From Variovorax sp. YR752 (lineage in GTDB: Bacteria > Pseudomonadota > Gammaproteobacteria > Burkholderiales > Burkholderiaceae_C), in NCBI GenBank assembly GCA_945860785.1, contig CAMATD010000029.1:1-33448 (forward strand): a DNA stretch of 33,448 nucleotides, in the 5' to 3' direction. Positions 1 to 8,178 of the stretch are shown in pieces. Every line of letters begins with the position of its first letter. The stretch's first letter is position 1. Both the position numbers and the translations under genes were made by a program. The notes beneath the pieces were generated by a model. That model ran no database searches. It saw only the letters and a list, made by a program, of their open reading frames with translations, and was not told the DNA's origin.

Positions 1-63
1 TGTGCACGAGGGCAGGCGGCTGGTGTGCGGCCGATCAACAAGTGCTCTGAGCGATCACGCCGG

Positions 64-147
64 CGGTGTGCTCTGCGCAGCGAAATAAAGGAGGAGGCAT
101 GCGGCCCTAGGCCGCGCCGGGGGACATTCGCGGAGCAGAGCACACCG
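64..147. repeat. 13-bp inverted repeat enclosing a GC-rich palindrome
   Basis: The left arm CGGTGTGCTCTGC (64-76) and its exact reverse complement (135-147) are separated by 58 bp. Between them lie a strong Shine-Dalgarno-like stretch (AAAGGAGGAGG, about 87-97) and a second palindrome, GCGGCC-CTA-GGCCGC (101-115). The first 219 bases hold no gene that I can recognise; this is their only structure. The layout resembles a dispersed intergenic palindromic repeat or the ends of a miniature mobile element, but no other copy occurs in this window, so its class is unknown. Confidence 0.5.
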
Positions 148-219
148 TCAGCGTGAGCGCGCCCCGAACAGCAGCGCTCCAAATACATACCGCGACGAAC
201 AGAAAAGCAAGGTTTCATT

Positions 220-1167
220 TCAGTCGAGTCTGCCGGTATCAGCCTTGGCGCGAATCAGGTTTAACAGCAGGGTGTCGCGGGCGGCTTCGAGGTCGCTGGT
301 GCGGCGGGCGCCCAGTTCCTCGGCAACACCCTCGGCCACCTTCTGCTTGAGTTCGGCTGTCATCGACGGCGCTCCAAGGTCTTTCCACCAGTCCTCGATC
401 GGCCCACCCAGATGTGCGAGCACATGTTCGATGCCACCCGCGCCGCCCGAGAGGTGCAGATTCATGAACGGCCCCATCACTGCCCAGCGCAGGCCGGGGC
501 CATGCGCAATCGCCGTGTCGATATCCGCCACGCTCGCCACGCCTTCGTTGACGAGGTGAAAGGCCTCGCGCCACAGCGCAGCCTGAAGGCGGTTCGCGAT
601 GTGGCCCTTGACCTCGCGCTTCACGTGGATCGGCCGCTTGCCGATGGCGGCGTAGAAGGCCATCGTGCGCTCGATGACTTCGGCCGAGGTCTGCTCGCCG
701 CCGATCACCTCCACCAGCGGAATCAGGTGCGGTGGATTGAAGGGATGGCCTAGCACCACGCGCTGCGGATGCGCGCAGCCCGATTGCACGCCGCTGATCG
801 CAAGGCCCGACGAGCTCGACGCGAGGATCGTCTCCGGCGGTGCGGCCGCGTCCATGCGGCGGAAAAGATCGATCTTGAAGTCCATGCGCTCGGGGCCGTT
901 CTCCTGCACGAAGTCGGCCACGGACACTGCGTCTTCGAGGCTGTCGTGGAAGCGCAGGCGCTCCACTGAAGCGCCCTCGGCCAGGCCGAAGCGCTCCAGC
1001 GTGGGCCAGTGCTGCGCCACTGCATCGCGCAGCCGGCCTTCAGCGCCGGGCGATGGGTCCGTCGCGTTCACGTCGAGCCCTTTGGCGAGGAAATAGGCAG
1101 TCCAGCTCGCACCGATCACGCCAGTGCCGACGACCGCGACGCGTTGCACATCCATGGTGTTGCTCAT
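220..1167 (-). CDS. 3-hydroxyacyl-CoA dehydrogenase family protein, carnitine 3-dehydrogenase-like
   Basis: NAD-dependent oxidation of a 3-hydroxy acid or 3-hydroxyacyl-CoA is expected. The 315-aa protein begins with a Rossmann motif (VVGTGVIGASW), followed by the family segment HPFNPP and a C-terminal helical 3HCDH domain. The length fits the single-fold L-carnitine dehydrogenase/3HCDH group (about 310-330 aa). I chose the ATG at 1167 rather than the upstream in-frame ATG because its ATGA overlaps the stop of the upstream binding-protein gene and places the Rossmann motif at the N-terminus. It is the last gene of an operon with a BKACE enzyme. In known carnitine degradation, LcdH forms 3-dehydrocarnitine and a BKACE enzyme cleaves it. 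A carnitine-like substrate is therefore plausible, but it is inferred from context only. Confidence 0.8.
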   Translation of the reverse strand: MSNTMDVQRVAVVGTGVIGASWTAYFLAKGLDVNATDPSPGAEGRLRDAVAQHWPTLERFGLAEGASVERLRFHDSLEDAVSVADFVQENGPERMDFKIDLFRRMDAAAPPETILASSSSGLAISGVQSGCAHPQRVVLGHPFNPPHLIPLVEVIGGEQTSAEVIERTMAFYAAIGKRPIHVKREVKGHIANRLQAALWREAFHLVNEGVASVADIDTAIAHGPGLRWAVMGPFMNLHLSGGAGGIEHVLAHLGGPIEDWWKDLGAPSMTAELKQKVAEGVAEELGARRTSDLEAARDTLLLNLIRAKADTGRLD

Positions 1168-2371
1168 GATTTCCACCGCGCGCAGCGGCTCTCTGCTTTT
1201 GTCGTCCATGCGGCTTCGCCGCGGATCGGCTCGACCACCTTGTAGTAATCCCACGGCTCCTTCGATTCGTCGGGCGCCTTCACCTGCATCAGTTGCATGT
1301 CGTGCACCATCAACCCGTCGTCGCGCAGCCAGCCGCCCTTGACGAACATGTCGCTGAATTTCGTCTTGCGCAGCTGTGCCATCACCTTGTCGGAGTCATC
1401 GCTGCCGGCCGCCTTCACCGCCTGCAGGTACTGCAGCGCGGCCGAGTAGTCGCCGGCATGGAAGGAGGAGGGCATGCGCTTGTGCTTGTCGAAGAAGCGC
1501 CGCGCCCAGGCGCGCGACTCGGGGCTCTGGTTCCAGTACCAGCTGTCGGTGAGGTACATGCCCTGCGAGGTCTTGAGACCGAGCGCATGCACGTCGTTGA
1601 TAGTGATGATCATGCCGGCCAGCTTCATGTTCTTGTTGATGCCGATTCTGCAGCCGACTTGATGGCGTTCACCGTGTCGCCGCCCGCATTGGCCAGCACC
1701 TGCGCCTTCGAGCTCTGCGCCTGCAGCATGAACGACGAGAAATCGCTCGCACCCAGCGGGTGCTTCACCGAGCCCGCCACCGTGCCGCCGCCGGCCTGGA
1801 TGATCTTGGCCGCATCGGTCTGCAGCGCGGCGCCGAAGGCATAGTCCGCCGTCACGAAGTACCAGCTCTTGCCGCCGGCCTTGACCACCGCGCTCGCGGT
1901 GCCGCGCGCCATGGCCACCGTGTCGTAGGCATAGTGCACCGTGTAGGGCGAGCAGTATTCATTGGTGAGGCTCGATGCGCCCGAACCCACCACGAAGTAC
2001 GGCTTCTTCTTGTCCGCCGCTACGCCCGCCATCGCAATCGCCGCGCCCGAGTTGACGCCCGCGATCAGCATGTCGACCTTCTGCACGTCGAACCACTCGC
2101 GCGCCTTGGCGGCCGCGATGTCGGGCTTGTTCTGGTGGTCGGCCGTGACCAGCTCGATCTTCTTGCCGTCGATGGCACCGCCCATGTCGGCGATGGCCAT
2201 GCGGATGGCTTCCGCGCCGGCCGGGCCGTCGTAGTCGCGGTAGATGCCCGACATGTCGCTGATGAAGCCGATGCGGATGGTGTCGTCCGACACCTACGCC
2301 GAGGCGCCGGTGGCGGCGAAGGCGGTACCCAGCGCGATGGCCAGGGCGGTGCGGGAAATGCTCGTCTTCAT
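1164..2371 (-). pseudogene. ABC transporter periplasmic binding protein, LivK type (internal stop and frameshift as sequenced)
   Basis: Periplasmic solute-binding protein of the branched-chain amino acid (HAAT) family; about 402 aa when reconstructed. An N-terminal signal peptide ending in ATGASA is followed directly by an in-frame TAG (2294-2296, codon 26), where a Gln (CAG) would give the usual cleavage site ASA/Q. The mature part starts VSDDTIRIGF and has the usual two-lobed layout. A second lesion near 1644-1648 removes one T: GAATCGGC where GAATTCGGC would read EFGINKNMKLAG. Repairing both gives one continuous family member. No permease or ATPase genes lie beside it, so it must borrow a transporter or act alone. 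It sits between BKACE and the dehydrogenase, suggesting that it captures the substrate of those enzymes. Confidence 0.78.
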
Positions 2372-2406
2372 GGTCTTGTCTGCGTTCTTTCGTTCGTTGT
2401 ATTTCT

Positions 2407-3327
2407 TCAGCCAAGCGCGAACTCGGGCCGCGGCGTGCCGGTGCGGGGCAGCCCCATCATCTGCCGCGCCTCGGCTGGCGTGGCCACTTCCATGTCGAGC
2501 TCGCGGATCACGCGCACGATGCGCTCGGTGAGCTGCACGTTGCTGGCCAGTTCGCCCTGGCGGAAGTAGAGGTTGTCCTCGAGGCCGACGCGCGCATGCC
2601 CGCCCAGCAGCAGCGCCGCCACGTTGGCTTCGAGCTGCGAGGGTCCGATGCCGCTCACGCAGAAGATGCTGCCCTTGGGGAGGGTGTCGACCATCATCTG
2701 CAGGAAGCGCGGGGAATACGGCATCGCATTCTGGAAGTTGCGGTGCACGTTCATCACGAGGTTGACGAAGTAGGGCTCGTCGTCATGGCCTTCGTCGATC
2801 AGCGTGGTCGTGTCCTGCAGGATGTGCGTGGGGCTGAACACTTCCCACTCGGGCTTGATGCCGCGTGCCTTCATGCCGGCGGCCAGCTCGCGACCCTTGA
2901 TGATCGGCGTGTCCATCAGGATCTGCCTGCCCTCGAAGCTCAGGTTCAGCGTGGTCGCGTCGAGCGTGCACATCTCGGCGCCGGCGTCCATGCCCTTGAT
3001 GCGTTCTTCCCAGGCGATCTCCCAGCGCTCGCCGGCCAGCGGCTTGACCATGTCGCCATGCACGCCGCCGCCGGTGGAGTTGTTGATCACGATGTCGCTG
3101 CCGCCCGCGCGGATGCGCGTGTTGATGTCGCGGTACACGTCGGCGTTGCAGGTGGCGCCGTCGTCGGGCCGGCGCGCGTGGATGGCCACCACGCTGGCGC
3201 CGGCATTCCAGCAGCGCAGCACGTCGGCGGCGATTTCGGCGGGCTGGGTGGGGAGGTGGGGGTTCTGCGATTTGTGCGCCATGCCACCCGTGGGTACAAT
3301 GGTCACAATCACCTTGCGCTTCGACAT
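2407..3327 (-). CDS. BKACE family (DUF849) beta-keto acid cleavage enzyme
   Basis: Enzymes of this family split a beta-keto acid using acetyl-CoA, giving acetoacetate and a new CoA ester, on a TIM barrel with a zinc ion. The 306-aa sequence has the family start [10 protein letters not shown], the LPTQPAEIA helix, the INNSTGGG strand and a C-terminal '[10 protein letters not shown]' segment. The zinc motif is unusual. Characterised members carry H-x-H, but here it reads A48-I-H50-A-R, so the first histidine is Ala. The codon is GCC, two base changes from CAC, so this is unlikely to be a base error. It is the first gene of the operon with the binding protein and the dehydrogenase. Dehydrocarnitine is the best-guess substrate type; specificity cannot be read from the sequence. 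Confidence 0.85.
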   Translation of the reverse strand: MSKRKVIVTIVPTGGMAHKSQNPHLPTQPAEIAADVLRCWNAGASVVAIHARRPDDGATCNADVYRDINTRIRAGGSDIVINNSTGGGVHGDMVKPLAGERWEIAWEERIKGMDAGAEMCTLDATTLNLSFEGRQILMDTPIIKGRELAAGMKARGIKPEWEVFSPTHILQDTTTLIDEGHDDEPYFVNLVMNVHRNFQNAMPYSPRFLQMMVDTLPKGSIFCVSGIGPSQLEANVAALLLGGHARVGLEDNLYFRQGELASNVQLTERIVRVIRELDMEVATPAEARQMMGLPRTGTPRPEFALG

Positions 3328-3391
3328 GCGATTTCTCCTGTGGGAAGCGCGCTATTATTTTTGGCTGCCGTCGCCCGGGCAGTCATTGCGA

Positions 3392-3406
3392 TGACATTTG
3401 AGGTCA
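3392..3406. promoter_or_regulatory. TGAC-N7-GTCA dyad in the divergent BKACE / Crp-type regulator interval
   Basis: The 125-bp gap between the divergent BKACE and Crp-family genes contains TGACATTTGAGGTCA, a 15-bp dyad with TGAC/GTCA arms. Crp/Fnr regulators bind such dyads, and the position 46 bp before the regulator start suits autoregulation and control of the operon. No second copy was found, so this remains a candidate. Confidence 0.35.
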
Positions 3407-3452
3407 GGGTTTACGAGGCGCAGCCCTTCTTCTGCGCAGGAGCTTTCATTTC

Positions 3453-4159
3453 ATGCCCACCCCGAAGCCGGCCATCAAGGCGGCATCGCTGACGATCCCG
3501 CAGCTGCTGCATGGCTCGGCCTGGTTTCCGCTGCTCGACGAACCGGCGCGCGAGCGTGTGCTCGACGAGATGCGCGAAGTCGACATCGCGGCGGGCACCG
3601 CCCTGTGCCGGCGCGGCGATACGCCGGTGCACTGGTACGGCACGCTCGAAGGGCTGCTCAAGTGGTCGATCACCTCGAGCGACGGGCACTCCGTGACCCT
3701 GGGCGGGCTCTCGGTGGGCAGCTGGTTCGGCGAAGGCACCTTGCTGCGCGCGATGCCGCGCCCGGCCGACATCATCGCGCTGCGGCCGAGCCGCGTGGCG
3801 CTGCTGCCGCGGGAGACTTTCGAGTGGCTGCACCGCACGCAGCGCGGCTTCGATCACTTCCTGCTGCAGCAGATCAACGAGCGGCTGCACTGGTTCATGG
3901 GCAGCTATGCGGCGCACCGGCTGCTCGATGCGGACAGCCAGGTGGCCAGGGCGCTGGCGGGGCTGTTCCATCCGTGGCTGCATCCGGGGAGCGAGCCGTA
4001 TCTGCAGACTTCGCAGGAGGAGATTGCCAATCTGTCGGGGGTGTCGCGGCAGCGGTGCAATGCGGCGCTGAACCGGTTGAAGGAGGCGGGGTTTTGCGGA
4101 TCGAGTACGGGGGGATCACCGTGATCGATCTGGAGGGGCTGCGGCGGTTCATCGAGTAG
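3453..4159 (+). CDS. Crp/Fnr family transcriptional regulator (C-terminal frameshift as sequenced)
   Basis: An N-terminal cyclic-nucleotide-binding-like beta barrel (about residues 15-130, with GSWFGEGTLL in the effector-pocket position) is followed by a dimer helix and a Crp-type helix-turn-helix (QEEIANLSGVSRQRCNAALN, about 190-210). As sequenced, the frame ends at 4124 with a non-homologous tail. One extra G in the GGGG run at about 4089-4092 would instead read AGVLRIEYGGITVIDLEGL and stop at the TAG at 4157, the normal wing of this fold, giving 235 aa. The gene diverges from the BKACE operon and is its most likely regulator. There are no FNR-type cysteines at the N-terminus, so oxygen sensing is not indicated. 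Confidence 0.8.
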
Positions 4160-4218
4160 GTCCCCGCCGGGACGTCACAAAGGCTGGCTACGATGTCCGT
4201 CGATTTCATGGAGGTCCC

Positions 4219-4677
4219 ATGCTCGAATTCAATCTCTTCGCCGACTACTTCCAGTTCTACATCCAGGACGAGTCGGCGGATGGCGACCTGTCGGACGCCT
4301 GGACGGATGACGCTGTGGAGCAGCTCTTCGCTGTTGGACCCGGCGTCGTCGGCATCGGCACCGTGAGGAACATGGACGTGCCCGTGTCCGTCGAGATCCT
4401 CGAGGCGGAAACGGCCGTCGATCTCGGCGCATGGGACCAAGTCGTCGAGTGCACGCTGGTGACGCAGAGCGCCAACCTCGTGATCGCCGGTTGCACCGAC
4501 TACTTCCCCGACGCGGCCCGCATTCCGGTTGCGCCGGGGATCTATCGACTGCGTGCCTGCTATGCGGGTCTGGACACGCTCTCGGACGATGACCTGGAAG
4601 GCAACGACCGCTACCACCTGCAGCTGTGGCCGGCGCCCGCCATCGAACCGGTGGTTCTCAAGCGGCGCACGGCCTGA
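4219..4677 (+). CDS. Conserved hypothetical protein, possibly ComJ-like
   Basis: The 152-aa acidic soluble protein has no signal peptide or membrane segment. It starts at an ATG preceded by TGGAGGT (about 4209-4215). I recognise the overall pattern (FADYFQFYIQDE near the start, then GIGTVRNMDVPV, AGCTDYFPDAARIPV, and a C-terminal YHLQLWPA) as a conserved family of unknown function. It vaguely recalls the ComJ/Nin nuclease-inhibitor fold, but I cannot confirm that. It stands alone and overlaps the convergent tautomerase gene by 20 bp. Its function is unknown. Confidence 0.65.
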   Translation: MLEFNLFADYFQFYIQDESADGDLSDAWTDDAVEQLFAVGPGVVGIGTVRNMDVPVSVEILEAETAVDLGAWDQVVECTLVTQSANLVIAGCTDYFPDAARIPVAPGIYRLRACYAGLDTLSDDDLEGNDRYHLQLWPAPAIEPVVLKRRTA

Positions 4678-4906
4678 TTCCTTCACTGCGCTTTTTTGCG
4701 TTTTCCGCCAGGCGCTTGCGGTATTCGGTGGTTGTCACGCCCCCGAACCCCCAGTCATCGGTATCGATTTCTTCGATCGCGATGTTCGTCCACTCCGGCG
4801 GCTTCTTCAGCACGCGTTCGAGGACTTCCGTGAACTCGGCGATGACCTGGACTTTCTGTTCGCGCGTAACGCCGTCGCGGGTGATCTTCAGATTGACAAA
4901 AGGCAT
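4658..4906 (-). CDS. 4-oxalocrotonate tautomerase family protein
   Basis: An 82-aa protein of the small tautomerase superfamily. It begins Met-Pro-Phe-Val-Asn, so Met removal would expose the catalytic N-terminal proline typical of keto-enol tautomerases. A core IAIEEIDTDDWG follows in the beta-2 region. It is somewhat longer than classical 62-aa 4-OT and falls in the 70-80 aa group of uncertain substrate. It lies 39 bp downstream of the SDR gene on the same strand, so the two probably share a transcript. Its 3' end overlaps the convergent hypothetical gene. Confidence 0.85.
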   Translation of the reverse strand: MPFVNLKITRDGVTREQKVQVIAEFTEVLERVLKKPPEWTNIAIEEIDTDDWGFGGVTTTEYRKRLAENAKKRSEGIRPCAA

Positions 4907-4945
4907 GGTGTGCTCCTTGGATGAATGAGGTTTCGCTTCGCCCCG

Positions 4946-5686
4946 TTACCACTTGCCCGTGCTCGCGCCGCCGTCTACTGGCAGCACCACGCCCGTCGTG
5001 AAATCGGCGCTGGTGAGGTAGAGCACCGCATCGGTGATCTCGCGCACCTTCGCGATGCGGCCGGCAGGCGCCAGGCCGGCGAGAAAGCCGTGTGTCTCGG
5101 GCGCATGCATCGGCGTGTCGACGATGCCGGGCGCCACCGCATTCACCTTGATGTTGTGCGGCGCGAGTTCGAGCGCCAGCGCGCGCGTCGCGGCGTTGAT
5201 GCCGCTCTTGATCAGCACCGGCAACGCGGCCGGCACCTGCTGGTTCGGCTGCAGCGCGATGCTCGCGGTGATGTTCACGATGTGGCCCTGGCGGCGCGCG
5301 ACTATGTGCTTCGCGGCGGCCTGCGAGGCGTAGACGAAGCCCTTGAGGTTCATGGCGACCATCTGGTCGAGCTCTTCCTCGGTGTATTCGATGAAGGGCT
5401 TGGCGTTGAAGATGCCCGCGTTGTTGATGAGCACATCGACGTGGCCGAAGCGCTGCACGGCGCGGTCGATGAGCTGCTGCGCGGTCTCGCGCTGGCCGAT
5501 GTCGCCCGCGACGCCGAGAAAACGCGCGGGGTTGCCAAGCTGCTTGGCCGCAGCGGCGAGCCGCTCGTCGGTGCGCGCGCCGGCGACCACGTTGAAGCCG
5601 CGTTCGAGGTACGCCTGCGCGAGGGCTAGGCCGATGCCGCTCGAGGCGCCGGTGATGACGACGGTGGATGAAGTGCTGTCTTGCAT
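4946..5686 (-). CDS. Short-chain dehydrogenase/reductase family protein lacking the usual catalytic Tyr
   Basis: A classical-type SDR of 246 aa. It has the cofactor motif TGASSGIG (residues 12-19), NNAG in the central strand, the catalytic-region serine in NITAS, and a C-terminal GVVLPVDGG. The Y-x-x-x-K motif is not intact: the segment reads P-V-L-I-K followed by SGINAATRALA, so the lysine is present but the tyrosine position is Pro. The surrounding sequence is otherwise in register and the frame is open, so this looks like a subfamily property rather than an error. It is the first gene of a two-gene unit with the tautomerase, divergent from a LysR regulator that probably controls it. Substrate is unknown. 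Confidence 0.82.
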   Translation of the reverse strand: MQDSTSSTVVITGASSGIGLALAQAYLERGFNVVAGARTDERLAAAAKQLGNPARFLGVAGDIGQRETAQQLIDRAVQRFGHVDVLINNAGIFNAKPFIEYTEEELDQMVAMNLKGFVYASQAAAKHIVARRQGHIVNITASIALQPNQQVPAALPVLIKSGINAATRALALELAPHNIKVNAVAPGIVDTPMHAPETHGFLAGLAPAGRIAKVREITDAVLYLTSADFTTGVVLPVDGGASTGKW

Positions 5687-5795
5687 GTCGGTCCTCCAAA
5701 AGAAAGTTGATGACGTGGGGAGAACTGTATTGATGACACGCCGATAGATAAATCACTAGACTTGCACTTCACTTGATACATAAGGTAATCAAACC

Positions 5796-6711
5796 GTGCA
5801 ACGGCAGTTCGGCGACATCCTGCCTGGGCAGCATCGAACTCTTCTGCCTCGCGGCGGAGACGGGCGGCTTCACCTCGGCCGCGCTGGCTGCGGGCGTGAC
5901 GCCGGCGGCCGTCAGCCGCTCGATCTCGCGGCTCGAGAAGCGGCTCGGGTTGCGCCTGTTTGTGCGCACCACGCGCAGCGTGCGGCTGACCGATGCGGGC
6001 CGCTCTTACTTCGCGCAATGCCGGCAGGCACTGGCGCAGCTGGCCGAGGCCGAGCGGGAGGTCATGGGACAGCAGGCGCAGCCTTCGGGCACGCTGCGCA
6101 TCAGCGTCCCCACCACCTATGGCCATCACCGCATCCTGCCGATGCTGCCGGCGTTTCGTGAACGCTTTCCCGACATCCGGCTGCTGCATGTGCATCTGAG
6201 CAACCGCAACATCGATTTCGTCGAAGAGGGCTACGACATGGCCGTCCGCGTGCGGGCCCAGCCCGACTCCACGCTGATCGCGCGGCATCTGGAGGATGCG
6301 GCGCTCGTGATGGTGGCAACGCGCAAGTACCTGAAGAAGGCCGGCACGCCCCGCACGCTCGACGATCTCGCCGGCCACGAGTGCATCCAGTTCGAGCTGC
6401 CCAGCAGCGGCCGCCGCATCTCGTGGCTCTTCAAGGAGAACGGCAAGGACCGCGAGGTCTTCGCGGACAGCGCCTACAGCTGCTCCGACGACGTGCTCGG
6501 CGGCGTCACGCTCGCGAAGAGCGATGCCGGGCTGTTCCAGACCTACCGTTTCGTCGTGGAGAAGGAACTCGCCGACGGCGCGCTCGTCGAGGTGCTGAAG
6601 CCGTTCGCGGGTCGCTCGCGGCCCTACACGCTGCTGTACCCGGACGGGCGGCATGTGCCGCTGCGCATGCGGGTGTTCATCGATTTCCTGATGGCGCAGC
6701 GGATCGCGTGA
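5796..6711 (+). CDS. LysR family transcriptional regulator (N-terminal frameshift as sequenced)
   Basis: The N-terminal winged helix (FTSAALAAGVTPAAVSRSIS, then RLEKRLGLRLFVRTTR) is followed by a LysR effector-binding domain from about residue 95. As sequenced, the long frame can only start at a TTG at 5773, giving an atypical leader (MIHKVIKPCNG). A GTG at 5796 starts a better leader, MQRQFGDILP. Removing one C at about 5821-5824 (ATCCTGCCTGGG to ATCCTGCTGGG) joins it as MQRQFGDILLGSIELF, the normal start of this subgroup, for 304 aa. I therefore prefer the GTG start plus a one-base insertion. It diverges from the SDR gene, its likely target. Confidence 0.85.
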
Positions 6712-6727
6712 TGTTCGCCGCGCAAGC

Positions 6728-7429
6728 TCACACGCCCAGCAATTCCTCCAGCGTATGCGGCTCGGCCAGCAGGTCGACCGATGCGCCGTGCCGCACGATC
6801 TGCCCCTTCTCCATCACCACCGCAAGATCGGTGTGGGCGAGCACCTTGCGGTAGTCGCGATCGACGATCAGCGTGGCGATGCCGGTGCTGCGGATCTCGC
6901 CGATCACGCGCCAGATCTCGGCCACGATCAGCGGCGCCAGGCCTTCGGTCGCCTCGTCGAGGATCAGCAAACGCGGGTTGGTCATCAGCGCGCGGCCGAT
7001 CGAGAGCATCTGCTGCTCGCCGCCCGAGAGCTGCTGGCCGCCATGCGAGAGCCGTTCGGCCAGCCGCGGAAAGGTTGCCATCACGCGGTCGAAGGTCCAG
7101 GCGCGCCGGCCGTCGATGCCCGCGCGTTCGCTCATCACGAGGTTCTCGCGCACCGAGAGGTTCGGGAAGATGCCGCGGCCTTCGGGCACATAGCCGATGC
7201 CCAGGCGCGCCATCTTTTCCGGCGGCCAGCCGGTGACGGTGCGGCCATCGACCTGCACCTCGCCCGAGGCGGGGCGCACGTAGCCCATCATGCTGCGGAT
7301 CAGCGTGGTCTTGCCCATGCCGTTGCGTCCGAGCAGGCCGACCGAGGTGGCCGTCGGAATGCCGGCATGCACGCCGCGCAGGATGTGGCTGTTGCCGTAG
7401 TAGGTGTTGAGGTCGCGGACGATCAGCAT
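6728..7429 (-). CDS. livF: Liv-type ABC transporter ATP-binding protein LivF
   Basis: Cytoplasmic ATPase, 233 aa, the usual LivF length. It has Walker A GRNGMGKT (residues 34-41), the ABC signature LSGGEQQ, Walker B LLILDEATEGL and an H-loop position that reads IVDRDY rather than the usual VEQ/EH form. It is the last gene of the leftward box operon and starts one base after the LivG stop. With LivG, LivM, LivH and the binding protein it makes a complete branched-chain-amino-acid-type importer. In a box cluster such importers are thought to take up benzoate or a related aromatic acid. That role is inferred from position. Confidence 0.9.
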   Translation of the reverse strand: MLIVRDLNTYYGNSHILRGVHAGIPTATSVGLLGRNGMGKTTLIRSMMGYVRPASGEVQVDGRTVTGWPPEKMARLGIGYVPEGRGIFPNLSVRENLVMSERAGIDGRRAWTFDRVMATFPRLAERLSHGGQQLSGGEQQMLSIGRALMTNPRLLILDEATEGLAPLIVAEIWRVIGEIRSTGIATLIVDRDYRKVLAHTDLAVVMEKGQIVRHGASVDLLAEPHTLEELLGV

Positions 7430-7430
7430 G

Positions 7431-8178
7431 TCAGTGGTCCTCTCCGAGGTAGGCGGTGCGCACTTCGGGGTTCTCGCGGATCGACCTCGGATCGCCGGTG
7501 GCGATGACCGTGCCGTTCACCATCACGGTGATGCGGTCGGCGATGCGAAAAACCGCATCCATGTCGTGTTCGACCAGCAGGATCGCGTGCGTCGATTTCA
7601 AGCGCGCGAGCAGCGTGAGCATGCGGTCGGTTTCTTCCGCGCCCATGCCGGCGAGCGGCTCGTCGAGCAGCAGCACGCGCGGGTGGGTCGCAAGGCACAT
7701 CGCCACCTCGAGCTGGCGCTGCGCGCCGTGGCTCATCGTGCCGGCGATGCGCCACGCTATCGTTCGATAGCCCCGCGGCTTCGAGCGCGGTATCGGCCGA
7801 GGCATTGCTGGTCGCGCAGCGCTGCGACGACTGCCAGATCGCCCACGGTTTCGCGGTGGCCGCCTGCGCGGCGAGCCGGCAGTTCTCGTGCACGCTGAAC
7901 TCCGGGAAGATGGTGGTGCGCTGGTAGCTGCGGCCCACACCGTCGCGCGCGCGGCGCGACTGGGCGCGGCGCGTGATGTCGATGCTGTCGAGCGCGATGC
8001 GGCCTTCGGAGGCTGCGATCTCGCCCGAGAGCATATTGATCAGCGTGGACTTGCCGGCGCCGTTGGTGCCGATCACGGCATGCACTTCGCCGATGTGCAG
8101 GTCGAGCGTGACGGCGTTGACGGCGGTGAGGCCGCCGAAGCGGCGCGTGAGGCCTTCGACGGAAAGCAGCGCGGTCAT
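7431..8178 (-). pseudogene. livG: Liv-type ABC transporter ATP-binding protein LivG (frameshifted as sequenced)
   Basis: ATPase partner of LivF, 248 aa when restored. The N-terminal half has Walker A GTNGAGKST and the LivG region GRSYQRTTIFPEFSV. The C-terminal half has the LivG-type signature SHGAQRQLE, Walker B VLLLDEPLAGM and the H-loop LLVEHDMD. The halves lie in different frames. Dropping one C near 7747-7752 (GCGCATCGCC to GCGCATGCC) reads SVAHAGTMSHGAQ and joins them. The ATG at 8178 overlaps the LivM stop (ATGA). As sequenced, the protein would lose its signature motif and Walker B and be inactive. Confidence 0.85.

Noticed and set aside
98..109. Three-codon reading frame (ATG CGG CCC TAG) after a strong ribosome-binding-like sequence
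   Set aside because: It falls inside a perfect palindrome and has no partner gene downstream on the plus strand. A leader peptide cannot be supported.
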